From NCBI RefSeq assembly GCF_001420005.1, contig NZ_LJAK01000007.1:115919-179918 (forward strand): a DNA stretch of 64,000 bases, written 5' to 3'. A program made the translations under genes and the position numbers. The notes beneath the pieces were generated by a model, which was not told the DNA's origin, searched no databases, and worked only from the letters and a program-made list of their open reading frames with translations. Position 1 is the first letter of the stretch. Each line of letters starts with the position of its first letter. Below, in pieces: positions 40,764-50,150 of this stretch. The stretch is from Loktanella sp. 3ANDIMAR09. Its GTDB lineage: Bacteria; Pseudomonadota; Alphaproteobacteria; Rhodobacterales; Rhodobacteraceae.

Positions 40764-40788
40764 GTGTGTTTCCTCCACAAATGTCGCC

Positions 40789-40804
40789 GGCCACTCCCGT
40801 GCCG
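40789..40804 (-). promoter_or_regulatory. Candidate sigma-54 promoter for the TAXI-TRAP genes
   Basis: Minus-strand CGGCACG-GGAG-TGGC keeps the invariant GG-N10-GC of -24/-12 elements with one mismatch to consensus in each box (TGGCACG, TTGC). The start would fall about 12 bases further, just before the GGAGG of the binding-protein gene, giving a leader of about 17 bases. Confidence 0.5.
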
Positions 40805-40867
40805 ACTGTTTCATCAGACAGGCCCAGGGCCCCGACAGTCGCAGATATCAAAGCAGATATGCGCAGG

Positions 40868-40885
40868 GCGCAACCATCTTTGCGC
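40868..40885. promoter_or_regulatory. Palindrome GCGCAA-N6-TTGCGC, candidate DctD-type activator site
   Basis: Perfect 6-bp arms with a 6-base spacer, centred about 98 bases upstream of the start predicted from the sigma-54 element, the usual distance for an enhancer. The adjacent dctD-like gene makes it the natural ligand. Inference from position. Confidence 0.45.
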
Positions 40886-40990
40886 GATGGCGACATAAAA
40901 TTACGCGATCATACGTTCAGATGGGTCGCAAAGGGTGCAGAACAGATATTCGGCGGGTGGAAATCGAAACATGCCAGCGGGCAGCGGCCC

Positions 40991-42325
40991 TTAGGGTTCC
41001 ACGTCCTGCTTGTTGATTCCGTATTTCTGCATCTTTTCGTACAGCGCCTTGCGGGACAGTCCCAACGACTCGTAGGTCGGTTTCAGCCGCCCGTCTTGCG
41101 CCGTCAGGGCTGCGACGATCAGCGACTTTTCGTGGGCTGCAACCGCATCGGCCAGGGTCGTGGCCTGATCCATCGCCCCCGCTGGTATATCCACCGGATC
41201 AAGTCCGAGCACGAAACGTTCGGCGGCATTGCGCAACTCGCGCACGTTGCCCGGCCAGGACCGTGTCGCCATCCGTGCCAGAACATCAGCCCCGATATCT
41301 GGCATTGACCGCGAATATCGCGCGGCCGCCTGTGCTGCGAGGTTAAGAAAGAGCGAAGGAATGTCGTCGCGACGTTCCTCCAGCGCGGGCACATTGATCG
41401 TCACCACATTCAGCCGGTACAGCAAATCGGCGCGGAACGTGCCCGCCGCGACCGCCTCGGCCAGATCGGTTTTGACCGCAGCCATGATGCGGATATCCAG
41501 TGCAACAGGATCATTCGACCCCAGTCGCGTGATTTCCCGCGCCTGAATGGCATGCAGCAACTTGGCCTGCACGCTGACAGGCAGACTGTCGATTTCATCA
41601 AGAAACACGCTGCCCTGTCGCGCATATTCAAATTTTCCGAACCGGGTGCGCAGCGCGCCGGCAAAGGCACCCGCCTCGTGACCGAACAGTTCCGCCTCGA
41701 CCAGATCGACGGGCAGCGCCGCGCAGTTGATATGCACGAACGGATGCGCCGCGCGATCCGACATGTCGTGCAGCGCGCGTGCGGTCAGATCCTTGCCCGC
41801 CCCGGTCGGCCCGGTGATCAGCACATCGGCATCGGTGCGCGCAATGGCGCGGATATTCTTGCGCAAGGCGACCATGGCATCGGACCGACCGATCAGGCGG
41901 GATTCGACCTTGTCCCGGCAACCGACCTCACGCTTGAGCGACCTGTTCTCGATGGTCAGCCGCCGTTTTTCCAGCGCGTGGTGGATGGTGCTGATCAGGC
42001 GGGTCGGGGCAAAGGGTTTCTCGATGAAATCATAGGCCCCTTCGCGCATGGACTGCACCGCCAGATCGACGTCGCCATGACCCGTCACCAGAATAACCGG
42101 AAATTCCGGGTCAATTTCCAGCACCTGCTGCATCAGCCAGCTGCCATCCCGGCCGGGCATCCGGATATCCGTCACCAGAATACCTTGGAATCCGCGTGTG
42201 ATCCGGGCCAATGCGTCTTCTGCGCTGGCAAAAGCCTCGGCCGGCAGATCGTGCAGCATCAGTGTCTGCAAACCGGCGTTTCGCAATTCTTCTTCGTCGT
42301 CGACGAACAGTACGGTCTGTTTCAT
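40991..42325 (-). CDS. dctD: NtrC-family response regulator, DctD-like
   Basis: 444 residues: receiver (acidic pocket at 9-11, phospho-acceptor Asp53, Lys103), AAA+ domain (Walker A TGPTGAGKD at 171-179, Walker B VFLDEID near 240-246, WPGNVREL) and a C-terminal Fis-type helix-turn-helix (LGLSRKALYEKMQKYG). The sigma-54 contact loop GAFTGA reads GAFAGA (219-224). It overlaps dctB by four bases. Expected to activate the adjacent TAXI-TRAP genes on signal from DctB; the loop change leaves sigma-54 use open. Confidence 0.9.
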   Translation of the reverse strand: MKQTVLFVDDEEELRNAGLQTLMLHDLPAEAFASAEDALARITRGFQGILVTDIRMPGRDGSWLMQQVLEIDPEFPVILVTGHGDVDLAVQSMREGAYDFIEKPFAPTRLISTIHHALEKRRLTIENRSLKREVGCRDKVESRLIGRSDAMVALRKNIRAIARTDADVLITGPTGAGKDLTARALHDMSDRAAHPFVHINCAALPVDLVEAELFGHEAGAFAGALRTRFGKFEYARQGSVFLDEIDSLPVSVQAKLLHAIQAREITRLGSNDPVALDIRIMAAVKTDLAEAVAAGTFRADLLYRLNVVTINVPALEERRDDIPSLFLNLAAQAAARYSRSMPDIGADVLARMATRSWPGNVRELRNAAERFVLGLDPVDIPAGAMDQATTLADAVAAHEKSLIVAALTAQDGRLKPTYESLGLSRKALYEKMQKYGINKQDVEP

Positions 42326-44100
42326 TCCGCCGCCGTCCGCACGTCCTGCGCCGGCTGTAGCGTCACCACAAAGATCGCACCACCATCAGGATGATTGGCC
42401 GCCGTCATCGTTCCTCCGAAATCAGTGACGATATTGTATGAAATCGACAGCCCCAGACCCAGCCCCTTGCCCGGTGGCTTGGTCGTGAAAAAAGGATCAA
42501 AGAGCTGGCCCAGCGCGGCCGGATCGATCCCGGGTCCATTGTCCCGGACCGTGATGCGATGCCCCTCGACCCGCAGGGAAACGACCTGATCGTCCTGACC
42601 TTCCATCGCGTCCAGCGCATTATTGAGCATGTTGACAATCACCTGCTGCAACCGGACGTGGCCGCCGATCACCCAGATTTCACCCGCGGGCGGCGTGTAG
42701 GCGATCCGTCCACCCGTGGTCGCCAGACGCACGTCAAATACCGCCAGTGCATCCTGAACGACCTGGTTCAGCAGCAACGGCCCCGCGGCCTGCTGTGGTC
42801 GCCGGGCAAAGTTGCGCAGATGCGCCGAAATCGACGCCATCCGGTCCACCATTTTGGAAATACGGGTGATGTTGTCCTGCGCCTCGGCGATCCTGTCACG
42901 CTTGAGAAAGGCGCGTGCATTGTCGGCATAGGTTTTGACAGCGGCAAGCGGCTGGTTGAACTCATGCGACAGGGCCGCCGACATCTGACCCAGACCTGTC
43001 AATTTACCCGCCTGGATCAGATCGGTCTGGGTCGACTTGAGGTGCTCCAGCGCCTTTTGCAGGTCGGCCGTGCGTTCATCGACAGTGGCCTCCAGCAGAC
43101 GTTTCGCCCCCTGCTCGCGCACCAATGCCTCGCGTTGACGCGCCTGTTTCAACAGATACGACAGCAGGGCCCCAAACAGCAAAAGCCCTGTCAGACCCAG
43201 GATCAAAAGCAATTTCAGGGCCATCAGCCGTGCAGGCCCGGTCGGCGTCAAGGATGTCATGACCCAGCCACGCTGCGGCAATGCCGTCGAGGTCATGACA
43301 AAGCTTTCGCCGCTGGTTTCGGCAAAGCTGACCAGCTGGGCGGTGTCATCCAGCGCAACCTTGGTGATCGGCAGCAGTTCGATCCGGTCGATCGGATATT
43401 GAAGGTTCTGCGCGATGACCCGCCGGGTTGCATCGGTCAGCGGCCGCATGGCGCGAAAATGCCAGTCCGGGCGCGACGACATCAGCACAAAACCGTTGGC
43501 ATCAGACACCATGAATTCGCTGCCTGCACCGTTCCACACACTGTTGAAGGCCTGGATGTTGAACTTGACCGCCAGGACACCGACGATCCGGTCGCCATCC
43601 TCGACCGGGGCAGCATAGTAATACCCACGCTCTCCGGTGGTGGTGCCAGACACCTGAAAACTGGTCAGCGCACCCTCTCGGGCGTTCATGAAATAGGATT
43701 GATGGCTGAAATTGCGGTCTATGAAACTGCCCGGTTCACGATATGTGGCTGCCGCGATCGTGCGCCCTGAAATATCCATCAAAAATACATCGGATGCCTG
43801 CACCATCAGCGCGGTCTGCCGCAGATCCTCGTTCACCGCCGCCAACAATGCCGCATCGCGGGGCGCGGCCAAGAGGTCCGCAAGGCTTGCACGTTCCGCG
43901 ATCAGTGCAGGAAGCGGCGCATAGCGGTCCAACGCAGCACTCAGGCTTTCCTTGGCCAGTTCCAGCAGCGGCCCGTCCTGTTCGGCCTGCTGCCGCAGAT
44001 AGTGCCGCTCAAGCGACGGCACAGACAATGCGCCCGCCAGCACCGTCGCCAGCGCAAGCCCACCGGTAAAGACAAAAATGCGACGTCGCTGCGCGTTCAT
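42322..44100 (-). CDS. dctB: Sensor histidine kinase, DctB-like
   Basis: 592 residues. A membrane helix near 10-27 and another near 294-317 flank a periplasmic double-PAS sensor (about 30-290). A coiled linker, the H-box ALSHEFNQPLAAVKTYADNA (phospho-His379) and the ATPase boxes (NMLNNALDA, DNGPGI, GLGLGLSI) follow. This is the C4-dicarboxylate sensor type; it passes phosphate to the DctD-like regulator. The ligand here is unknown since the neighbour is a TAXI rather than DctP transporter. Confidence 0.92.
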   Translation of the reverse strand: MNAQRRRIFVFTGGLALATVLAGALSVPSLERHYLRQQAEQDGPLLELAKESLSAALDRYAPLPALIAERASLADLLAAPRDAALLAAVNEDLRQTALMVQASDVFLMDISGRTIAAATYREPGSFIDRNFSHQSYFMNAREGALTSFQVSGTTTGERGYYYAAPVEDGDRIVGVLAVKFNIQAFNSVWNGAGSEFMVSDANGFVLMSSRPDWHFRAMRPLTDATRRVIAQNLQYPIDRIELLPITKVALDDTAQLVSFAETSGESFVMTSTALPQRGWVMTSLTPTGPARLMALKLLLILGLTGLLLFGALLSYLLKQARQREALVREQGAKRLLEATVDERTADLQKALEHLKSTQTDLIQAGKLTGLGQMSAALSHEFNQPLAAVKTYADNARAFLKRDRIAEAQDNITRISKMVDRMASISAHLRNFARRPQQAAGPLLLNQVVQDALAVFDVRLATTGGRIAYTPPAGEIWVIGGHVRLQQVIVNMLNNALDAMEGQDDQVVSLRVEGHRITVRDNGPGIDPAALGQLFDPFFTTKPPGKGLGLGLSISYNIVTDFGGTMTAANHPDGGAIFVVTLQPAQDVRTAAE

Positions 44101-44233
44101 CGTGGCAACATGCCCGATTGCTGCATGAAATTACAGATGGAATCGCGCCGGATGATCGCAACAGACAACGCGACTACGCATGCCGTCAGACGCAACCCGC
44201 GTATCATCCGGACAGACGGGGTGCTTTTGGCCG

Positions 44234-45826
44234 CTAGCGGGCAATCTGATCGATGTGATTTTTCAGGATATGGCGGTACAATCCGATGCCCAGGCGGGAC
44301 ATCTGCCCCGATTGTTCGGTGCCGTCCAGATTGCCGAAACCGCGCATATCGCGGTCCTTGCGGGCAATGCGGAAACCGGCACCGATTTCGGTCATTTCTG
44401 CAAATGCTGACAGTCGCGCATTGGCATCACTGTCATCTTGCCGTTCAATCGCCGTCATCAACAACATGCGCGCCCGCACGTGACTGCGCCCGATGCGCCC
44501 CCGCAATTGATGCAGTTGGGCCAGACCGAACCGGTCGGCATCCCAGACCACCATCGTGTTTGCGCGTGCGTTATCCAGCCCGCTTTCGACGATCGTGGTG
44601 GAGATCAGCACATCAACCTGACCCGACATGAAACTGAACATGGTCTCGGCCATGTCCGCATCCGCCATTTGCCCATGCGCCACCACATGGCTGAATGCGA
44701 CCTTGCGATCCGTTAACGCGGCGTCCAGCTCTTCGACGTCCGAGATGCGGGGACACACGATGTAGCATTGACCGCCCCGCGCGGTTTCTGTCGCGATGGC
44801 AGCCAGCATCCTGTCCACATCACAAGCCTGAACCTGCGTTTCCACAGGCTGACGGTTCTGCGGCGCGGTCGCCAGCACAGACACGTCAAGCAAACCGACC
44901 TCTGCTGTGGCCAGGGTGCGCGGGATCGGCGTTGCCGTCATGCTCAGGACATGGAGCCCGCTTGCGAGGTCGCGCAGCTGCGCCTTGTCGTCTTCGCCAA
45001 ACCGCTGTTCCTCATCAATGATCAGCAGGCCAAGTTGCGCAAATGCGATTGCATCGTCCAGCAGTGCCTGCGTTCCGACCACGATCCCGATTTCGCCGGA
45101 TGCGAGCCCCGCCAAAAGCGCCTGTCTTTGTGCGGGATCGGTCAGGCGCGACAACTCTGCCACCGTGACACCGGTTTCATGAAACCGCTGGGCAAAGGTT
45201 TCAAAATGCTGACGCGCCAGCACCGTTGTCGGTGCCGCGATCACGACCTGATGCCCGGTCAATGCGGCTGCAGCTGCTGCCCGCAAGGCGATCTCTGTTT
45301 TGCCAAAACCGACATCACCGACCAGCATGCGATTCATCGGCGTCGTGCTTTGCATATCTGCAAGGACAGCGTCGGTCGCGCGGATCTGATCAGCTGTCAT
45401 GTCATGCGCAAAGGCTGCGACGAATTCGTCCAGCATCCCATCCGGGAAAGTGACATTACATGCCTGCGCGCGACGACGGGCCTTGTCGGCGGCAACCATA
45501 TGCTCTGCGCTTTGGCGCAATTCGACGATCATCTCGTCGCGCCGCTTGACCCAGTCGTCCGAATTCAGCCGATCCAGGGTCAGGTTTTCAGCCGGGGCAC
45601 CGTATGGCCAGAAATCATGGCCTGCACGCGCGGGCAGCATCATCTTGCCATCATGACGATAAACGAATGTCGTCAATGTCTGCTGCGTGTCACCCAGATC
45701 CGTTTCGAACTGGCCACCATAGCTGGCGAGGCCGTGTTCAAAATGGACGACGGCATCGCCCGGTTCAAGCATGTCGTCGCCGAACAACAGCTCATGGTCG
45801 CGATCGGTCAAGTTATGATTGGACAT
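44234..45826 (-). CDS. Miniature Mfd-like helicase (RID plus RecG/Mfd motor)
   Basis: 530 residues, less than half of Mfd. Residues about 15-85 look like the CarD/RID RNA-polymerase-binding module (EPGDAVVHFEHGLASYGG). The translocase follows with Walker A GDVGFGKTE at 170-178, DEEQRFG, MTATPIPRTL and the RecG/Mfd segment FGLAQLHQLRGRIGR. The UvrB-homology region and the C-terminal regulatory domain of Mfd are absent. Start at 45826 with AGAGGG just upstream. It could move stalled polymerase without recruiting UvrA. Confidence 0.85.
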   Translation of the reverse strand: MSNHNLTDRDHELLFGDDMLEPGDAVVHFEHGLASYGGQFETDLGDTQQTLTTFVYRHDGKMMLPARAGHDFWPYGAPAENLTLDRLNSDDWVKRRDEMIVELRQSAEHMVAADKARRRAQACNVTFPDGMLDEFVAAFAHDMTADQIRATDAVLADMQSTTPMNRMLVGDVGFGKTEIALRAAAAAALTGHQVVIAAPTTVLARQHFETFAQRFHETGVTVAELSRLTDPAQRQALLAGLASGEIGIVVGTQALLDDAIAFAQLGLLIIDEEQRFGEDDKAQLRDLASGLHVLSMTATPIPRTLATAEVGLLDVSVLATAPQNRQPVETQVQACDVDRMLAAIATETARGGQCYIVCPRISDVEELDAALTDRKVAFSHVVAHGQMADADMAETMFSFMSGQVDVLISTTIVESGLDNARANTMVVWDADRFGLAQLHQLRGRIGRSHVRARMLLMTAIERQDDSDANARLSAFAEMTEIGAGFRIARKDRDMRGFGNLDGTEQSGQMSRLGIGLYRHILKNHIDQIAR

Positions 45827-46067
45827 GTCGGCCCTCTTTGCGCGTTCAACGGCCAACGCCCGCCACGCCATTTTGATCCCAAGGGAAATGGGCACCCAGC
45901 CATGCCGCGCCGTCGACCGGCGGATACGTGCTGTGATAGCGCGGCTTGCGCTGGTCGGGCCATGATTGATACTCTGGATCATGCTGGCGCTATCGTGGAT
46001 GGGCGTCCTGTCGAACCACGTCCGGTCAACCTGCCTTGTGATGGCACGCAACAGCAAAGGCCGATCC

Positions 46068-47507
46068 ATGGATCACTACGATGGACTCAATCCGGGCATA
46101 TTCTTTGATGCAGCAGCGACCGCACAGCTGGTTGTGACACCCGACCTGCGCATCGTTGCGGCCAACAAACGCTACTGCGCGCTGTTGGGCCGCCAGCCTC
46201 GCGACCTGATCGGCTACAAGGTTTTCGAAGCCTTTCCAGCAAATCCCGATGATCCTGAATCCAGCGCCGAAGCCGCGCTTACCGCGTCAATCGAGGCTGT
46301 CGTGGCAACCGGCAAGGAACAGCAAATGCCGCTGCGGCAGCATGATGTGCGCGAGGCGGATGGTCGCTATGCAACGCGCTACTGGCGGGTGCTGAACTCT
46401 CCGATCTTTGCCGACGATGCACAGCCTGACAAGGTCACGCATATCATCCATACCGCCGAGGATGTGACCCGCAACACGCTGGGCGAACGTGCCGACGCCG
46501 CCAGACAGCGTGCTGCGATGCGCGGTGCCGAACTCAGCTATTTCGAGCTGGACCCGGTTTCGGGTCGTCTGATCCGGTCGCCGCAACTGGATGCGCTGTT
46601 CGGTTTCGATCCCAACGACACCAACGACACCAACGACGCCGTCGAACCGTTTCTTGAGCGTTTCCACGCCGATGATCGCATCGAAGCCCGCGCCGAAATC
46701 GAACGGGTCGCCCGCACCATCGGGGCAGATCTGCATCTGAACAGCAGGATCATCCTGCCCGACGGCACAATGCGTTGGGTGATCGGTCGCGGTGAATCCG
46801 TGCGCGACCCCGACACGCAGACCGTCCGGATTGTGGGCATTGTTCTGGATGTGACCGCCATCCGCGAAAACGAGGCCCGGTTGAGCGAGGCCCTCGCTGC
46901 ACGGGACCTGATGATCGCCGAGGTCAATCACAGGGTCAAAAATTCGCTTCAGATGGTGACCAGCATTCTCAACCTCGAGGGCACAGCCACCGTCGACCCG
47001 GCGGCGCGTGCCTCGCTGCGCGCGGCAACCGCGCGGGTCAATGCCGTGGCCGCGATCCATGCCTCTTTGTACGAAGACGAGGACGTGAATTCTGTCTGGA
47101 TCGACCGATATCTGAAACGTTTGACAACGCACCTTCGGTTATCGTTGTCCAGCGATGCGCGCGGCCTGCAAATCACCTATGACGCCGAATCCATCCGACT
47201 GGACACCGACAGGGCCGTGTCGCTGTCGCTGGCGGTCAATGAGCTGGTCACCAATTCGTTCAAGCACGCCTACGGGCCCGAAGACGACGGAACGGTCACA
47301 ATCACGCTGCGCCGCGCCGACAAAAACATGATCCTGCTCGAGGTCGCGGATGACGGAACCGGCCCCGGTGCAGATCGTGCGTCATCGGATGCAAAATCCT
47401 CGGGCCTCGGACAGCGTCTGATTGCGGGGATGGCCGCAAGCCTTGACGGCACGATCGAGCAAGATCAGACAAACGGTTGGCGCACACGTATCCTGTTCCC
47501 TGAATAA
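46068..47507 (+). CDS. Sensor histidine kinase with PAS domains (HisKA_2 family)
   Basis: 479 residues, no membrane segment. Two PAS domains (about 10-135 and 150-265) precede the HisKA_2 box EVNHRVKNSLQMV (His288) and an ATPase domain with NELVTNSFKHAYG and DDGTG. A 9-base unit occurs three times in tandem at 46614-46640, giving NDTNDTND in a loop of the second PAS domain. The start at 46068 (MDHYDG) is chosen; an ATG at 46041 is possible. Next gene is its likely receiver. Confidence 0.88.
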   Translation: MDHYDGLNPGIFFDAAATAQLVVTPDLRIVAANKRYCALLGRQPRDLIGYKVFEAFPANPDDPESSAEAALTASIEAVVATGKEQQMPLRQHDVREADGRYATRYWRVLNSPIFADDAQPDKVTHIIHTAEDVTRNTLGERADAARQRAAMRGAELSYFELDPVSGRLIRSPQLDALFGFDPNDTNDTNDAVEPFLERFHADDRIEARAEIERVARTIGADLHLNSRIILPDGTMRWVIGRGESVRDPDTQTVRIVGIVLDVTAIRENEARLSEALAARDLMIAEVNHRVKNSLQMVTSILNLEGTATVDPAARASLRAATARVNAVAAIHASLYEDEDVNSVWIDRYLKRLTTHLRLSLSSDARGLQITYDAESIRLDTDRAVSLSLAVNELVTNSFKHAYGPEDDGTVTITLRRADKNMILLEVADDGTGPGADRASSDAKSSGLGQRLIAGMAASLDGTIEQDQTNGWRTRILFPE

Positions 47508-47517
47508 AGTCTTCAAA

Positions 47518-47898
47518 TTGCTGAAATTCCTCATCGTCGAAGACAATTTTCTGATTGCGATCGATCTTGAGGCACAGCTTCTGGACATGGGTCATGATGT
47601 CATTGGCATTGCGACGACGGCGCCTGCGGCAATCGCGATGGCAAGCGTGGCAAAACCTGATGTGGCGATTATCGACCTGCAACTGGCCGAAGGCACGCGG
47701 GGCCAGGATGCAGCCATTGCCCTATGGCAGGATTTCGGTGTGCCCTCGATTATCGTCAGTGGCAGCCTGCATCAGGTGACAGATTCCGAAAAATCAGCAA
47801 TGGCCCCATTGGCCATGCTTTCGAAACCATTGATGCCCGGGGAATTGCGGCGCGCGATCAACACGGCAGGGCGGTCGGCCAGCCCCGGCCGGGACTGA
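47518..47898 (+). CDS. Single-domain response regulator
   Basis: 126 residues, receiver only: VEDN near residue 7, phospho-acceptor Asp53 in AIIDLQL, Ser in IIVSGS and Lys in LSKPL. No output domain, so it works by protein contact. I take a TTG at 47518, ten bases after the kinase stop; no ATG fits and the ribosome site is weak, so the start is uncertain. Pairs of this kind act in general stress or light responses of alphaproteobacteria. Confidence 0.8.
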   Translation: MLKFLIVEDNFLIAIDLEAQLLDMGHDVIGIATTAPAAIAMASVAKPDVAIIDLQLAEGTRGQDAAIALWQDFGVPSIIVSGSLHQVTDSEKSAMAPLAMLSKPLMPGELRRAINTAGRSASPGRD

Positions 47899-47960
47899 TC
47901 CGGCCACGGCCTGTCCGATCAGCGCGCGGGCGGCCGAACCTATCCGGCCGCCCGCTTTCG

Positions 47961-50150
47961 TCACATCCCTGCGATGACCTTGTCCAGCGTTGCCGGATAG
48001 TCGCGCACGCGCACACCTGTGGCATTGAAAATCGCATTGGTGATCGCAGCCGCGGCACCGCAGATCCCCAATTCCCCGATACCCTTGGCCTGCAACGGAT
48101 TGGCCCAGTCGTCGCGTTCCTCCAGCAATGCGACCGTCAGCTGCGGCACATCCGCATTTACCGGGATATGATACTCGGCCAGATTATGGTTCGTCACATG
48201 CCCGTCACGCGGGTCGAAAGCCATTTCTTCGGTCAGTGCGATGCCGATCCCGAACGTCATCCCGCCCAGGCATTGGGAACGCGCGGTTTTCGCATTCAAG
48301 ATCCGGCCTGCGGCAAAACTGCCGTGCATTCTGCGAACACGGGTTTCCCCGGTTGCGGCATGAACGGCCACTTCGGCGAAATAGGCACCAAAAGTTGCCT
48401 GACGCACGGCCTTGGACGTGTCACCCGGGGTCACATGTCCCAGCTTTGCGATCTCGTCCCCTTTCAAAACATCGCTGAGCGCCTGTGTCTGGTTGGCATA
48501 GGTCGCGCGACCATCCTTCAGCATCAGGTCCGGTTCCGCCACACCCAGTCGCTCCGCAAGCTGTCGGCGGATCGCCTCGCAGGCGACATAGACCGACGTC
48601 CCGCTGGAGGCCGCCCCCCATGATCCGCCCGAACCGGCCGCCGGCGGCAAACCGGTGTCGCCCAGAACCACCGTGACCGCATCGCGGGGCAGACCCAGCA
48701 TGTCGCCGGCAATCTGACCCAGGATGGCATAGGTGCCGGTGCCGATATCCGTCATGTCAGTCTCAACGCGGGCCGTGCCGTCGGGCAACAGCGTGACGCG
48801 CGCCTGGCTTTCCATCAGCACGTTGATGCGTGCGGCGGATGCCATGCCGTAGCCGATCAGCCACTCTCCCTCGCGCCGCTCTTTCAGTCCGGGCCTGTCG
48901 GCCCAACCGAATGCCTCTGCCCCACTTTCAAGTGCCTCACGGAAACGGCTCGACGAAAAATCCTTGCCGCTCTCGGGATCTGTTTCGGGGATGTTGCGCA
49001 ATCGCAGCGCGACCGGATCAATGCCGATCTCGTGTGCCAGTTCGTCCATCGCGTTTTCCAGCACGGTGACCCCGACTGCCTCGCCGGGTGCGCGTACAGA
49101 CCCTGCACACATGCGGTGCAGACGCACCAGATCCAACGACATCTGGCGGTTCGATCCGGCATATAGAAAATGCGACGCCTGAAGCACCGGTTCGGCGAAT
49201 GTCTCGCCGGGCAGGTTCGATACGCGTGCATCATGACCAAGACCCGTCAGCCGCCCGTCGCCATCCGCAGAAAGCCTGACGCGCTGGTGGGTTTCCGACC
49301 GCCGCATCGTCGCCTCATAGACCTGTGGCCGCGTGAGCGCGACCGACACCGGGCGCCCCAGTTGCTGTGCCGCAATCGCGGCAGCGACAGCCTCGGGCGA
49401 TAGCCCGAGCTTGGACCCGAAGCCACCTCCGACAAAAGGCGAGATGATCCGCACACGGTCGGGGTGGATGCCCAGCGCATCGGCCAGTTCGTTCCGGTTG
49501 TATTTCAGCATCTGATAGCTGCCGCGCAGTGTCAGATCGTCACCGTCCCATGTCGCAATCGATGCATGAGGCTCCATCGGAGAACTGGAATGCGAGGGTG
49601 TGGAATAGACCACGTCGACACGATGGGCGGCATCGCGCATCGCACTTTCCAGATCACCTTGGTCGACCGCCTGCCCTTCTTGCGGCTCGACCGCTGCGGT
49701 ATCGGGATCGACGGTGACGGTTTTACCGCTTTCCAGAACCACGGTCAGTGATTGCGCGGCATGGCGGGCCTGTTCGAAACTCTCGGCCACCACCACGGCA
49801 ATCAGCTGTCCAGTATAGTCAGCATGTCGCGCACCCTGGATCGGTGCTGCATCGGCTGTGCCCTGCGCGGGGTTGCGCAGCAGCCGGTCATCCTGGATCA
49901 CGGCCAGAACCCCCGGCATCGCCGCCACCGCGTCGCGATTGGCCAGCACGACCCGCCCGCTGTTGCCGGGGCTGCGTACCATGATCCCGTGGACCATGCC
50001 CTCTATCTGCCACTCGTTGGCGTAGGTGGCGGTGCCGGTCACCTTGAACGGACCCTCCGGCCGATCCAGCGGCGCACCGACCAACCCCTGCGCCATGTCA
50101 TCCAGCCGGTGTTCCGTCGCCGGCGCGTCCATCTTGAAATGCTCGGTCAT
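47961..50150 (-). CDS. Molybdenum hydroxylase, large Mo-binding subunit (PaoC/YagR type)
   Basis: 729 residues of the xanthine dehydrogenase family. Two aldehyde oxidase-type domains are visible, with FVGGGFGSKLG (molybdopterin contact), SVRAPGEAVG, SGGSWGAASSG and the catalytic Glu in KGIGELGI near the C-terminus. Probably oxidises aldehydes or N-heterocycles with water as oxygen donor. Start 50150 overlaps the FAD subunit stop by four bases. Confidence 0.92.
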   Translation of the reverse strand: MTEHFKMDAPATEHRLDDMAQGLVGAPLDRPEGPFKVTGTATYANEWQIEGMVHGIMVRSPGNSGRVVLANRDAVAAMPGVLAVIQDDRLLRNPAQGTADAAPIQGARHADYTGQLIAVVVAESFEQARHAAQSLTVVLESGKTVTVDPDTAAVEPQEGQAVDQGDLESAMRDAAHRVDVVYSTPSHSSSPMEPHASIATWDGDDLTLRGSYQMLKYNRNELADALGIHPDRVRIISPFVGGGFGSKLGLSPEAVAAAIAAQQLGRPVSVALTRPQVYEATMRRSETHQRVRLSADGDGRLTGLGHDARVSNLPGETFAEPVLQASHFLYAGSNRQMSLDLVRLHRMCAGSVRAPGEAVGVTVLENAMDELAHEIGIDPVALRLRNIPETDPESGKDFSSSRFREALESGAEAFGWADRPGLKERREGEWLIGYGMASAARINVLMESQARVTLLPDGTARVETDMTDIGTGTYAILGQIAGDMLGLPRDAVTVVLGDTGLPPAAGSGGSWGAASSGTSVYVACEAIRRQLAERLGVAEPDLMLKDGRATYANQTQALSDVLKGDEIAKLGHVTPGDTSKAVRQATFGAYFAEVAVHAATGETRVRRMHGSFAAGRILNAKTARSQCLGGMTFGIGIALTEEMAFDPRDGHVTNHNLAEYHIPVNADVPQLTVALLEERDDWANPLQAKGIGELGICGAAAAITNAIFNATGVRVRDYPATLDKVIAGM

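Noticed and set aside
44768..46108. 446-residue frame antisense to the Mfd-like gene
   Set aside because: Shadow frame with Cys/His/Arg-rich composition.
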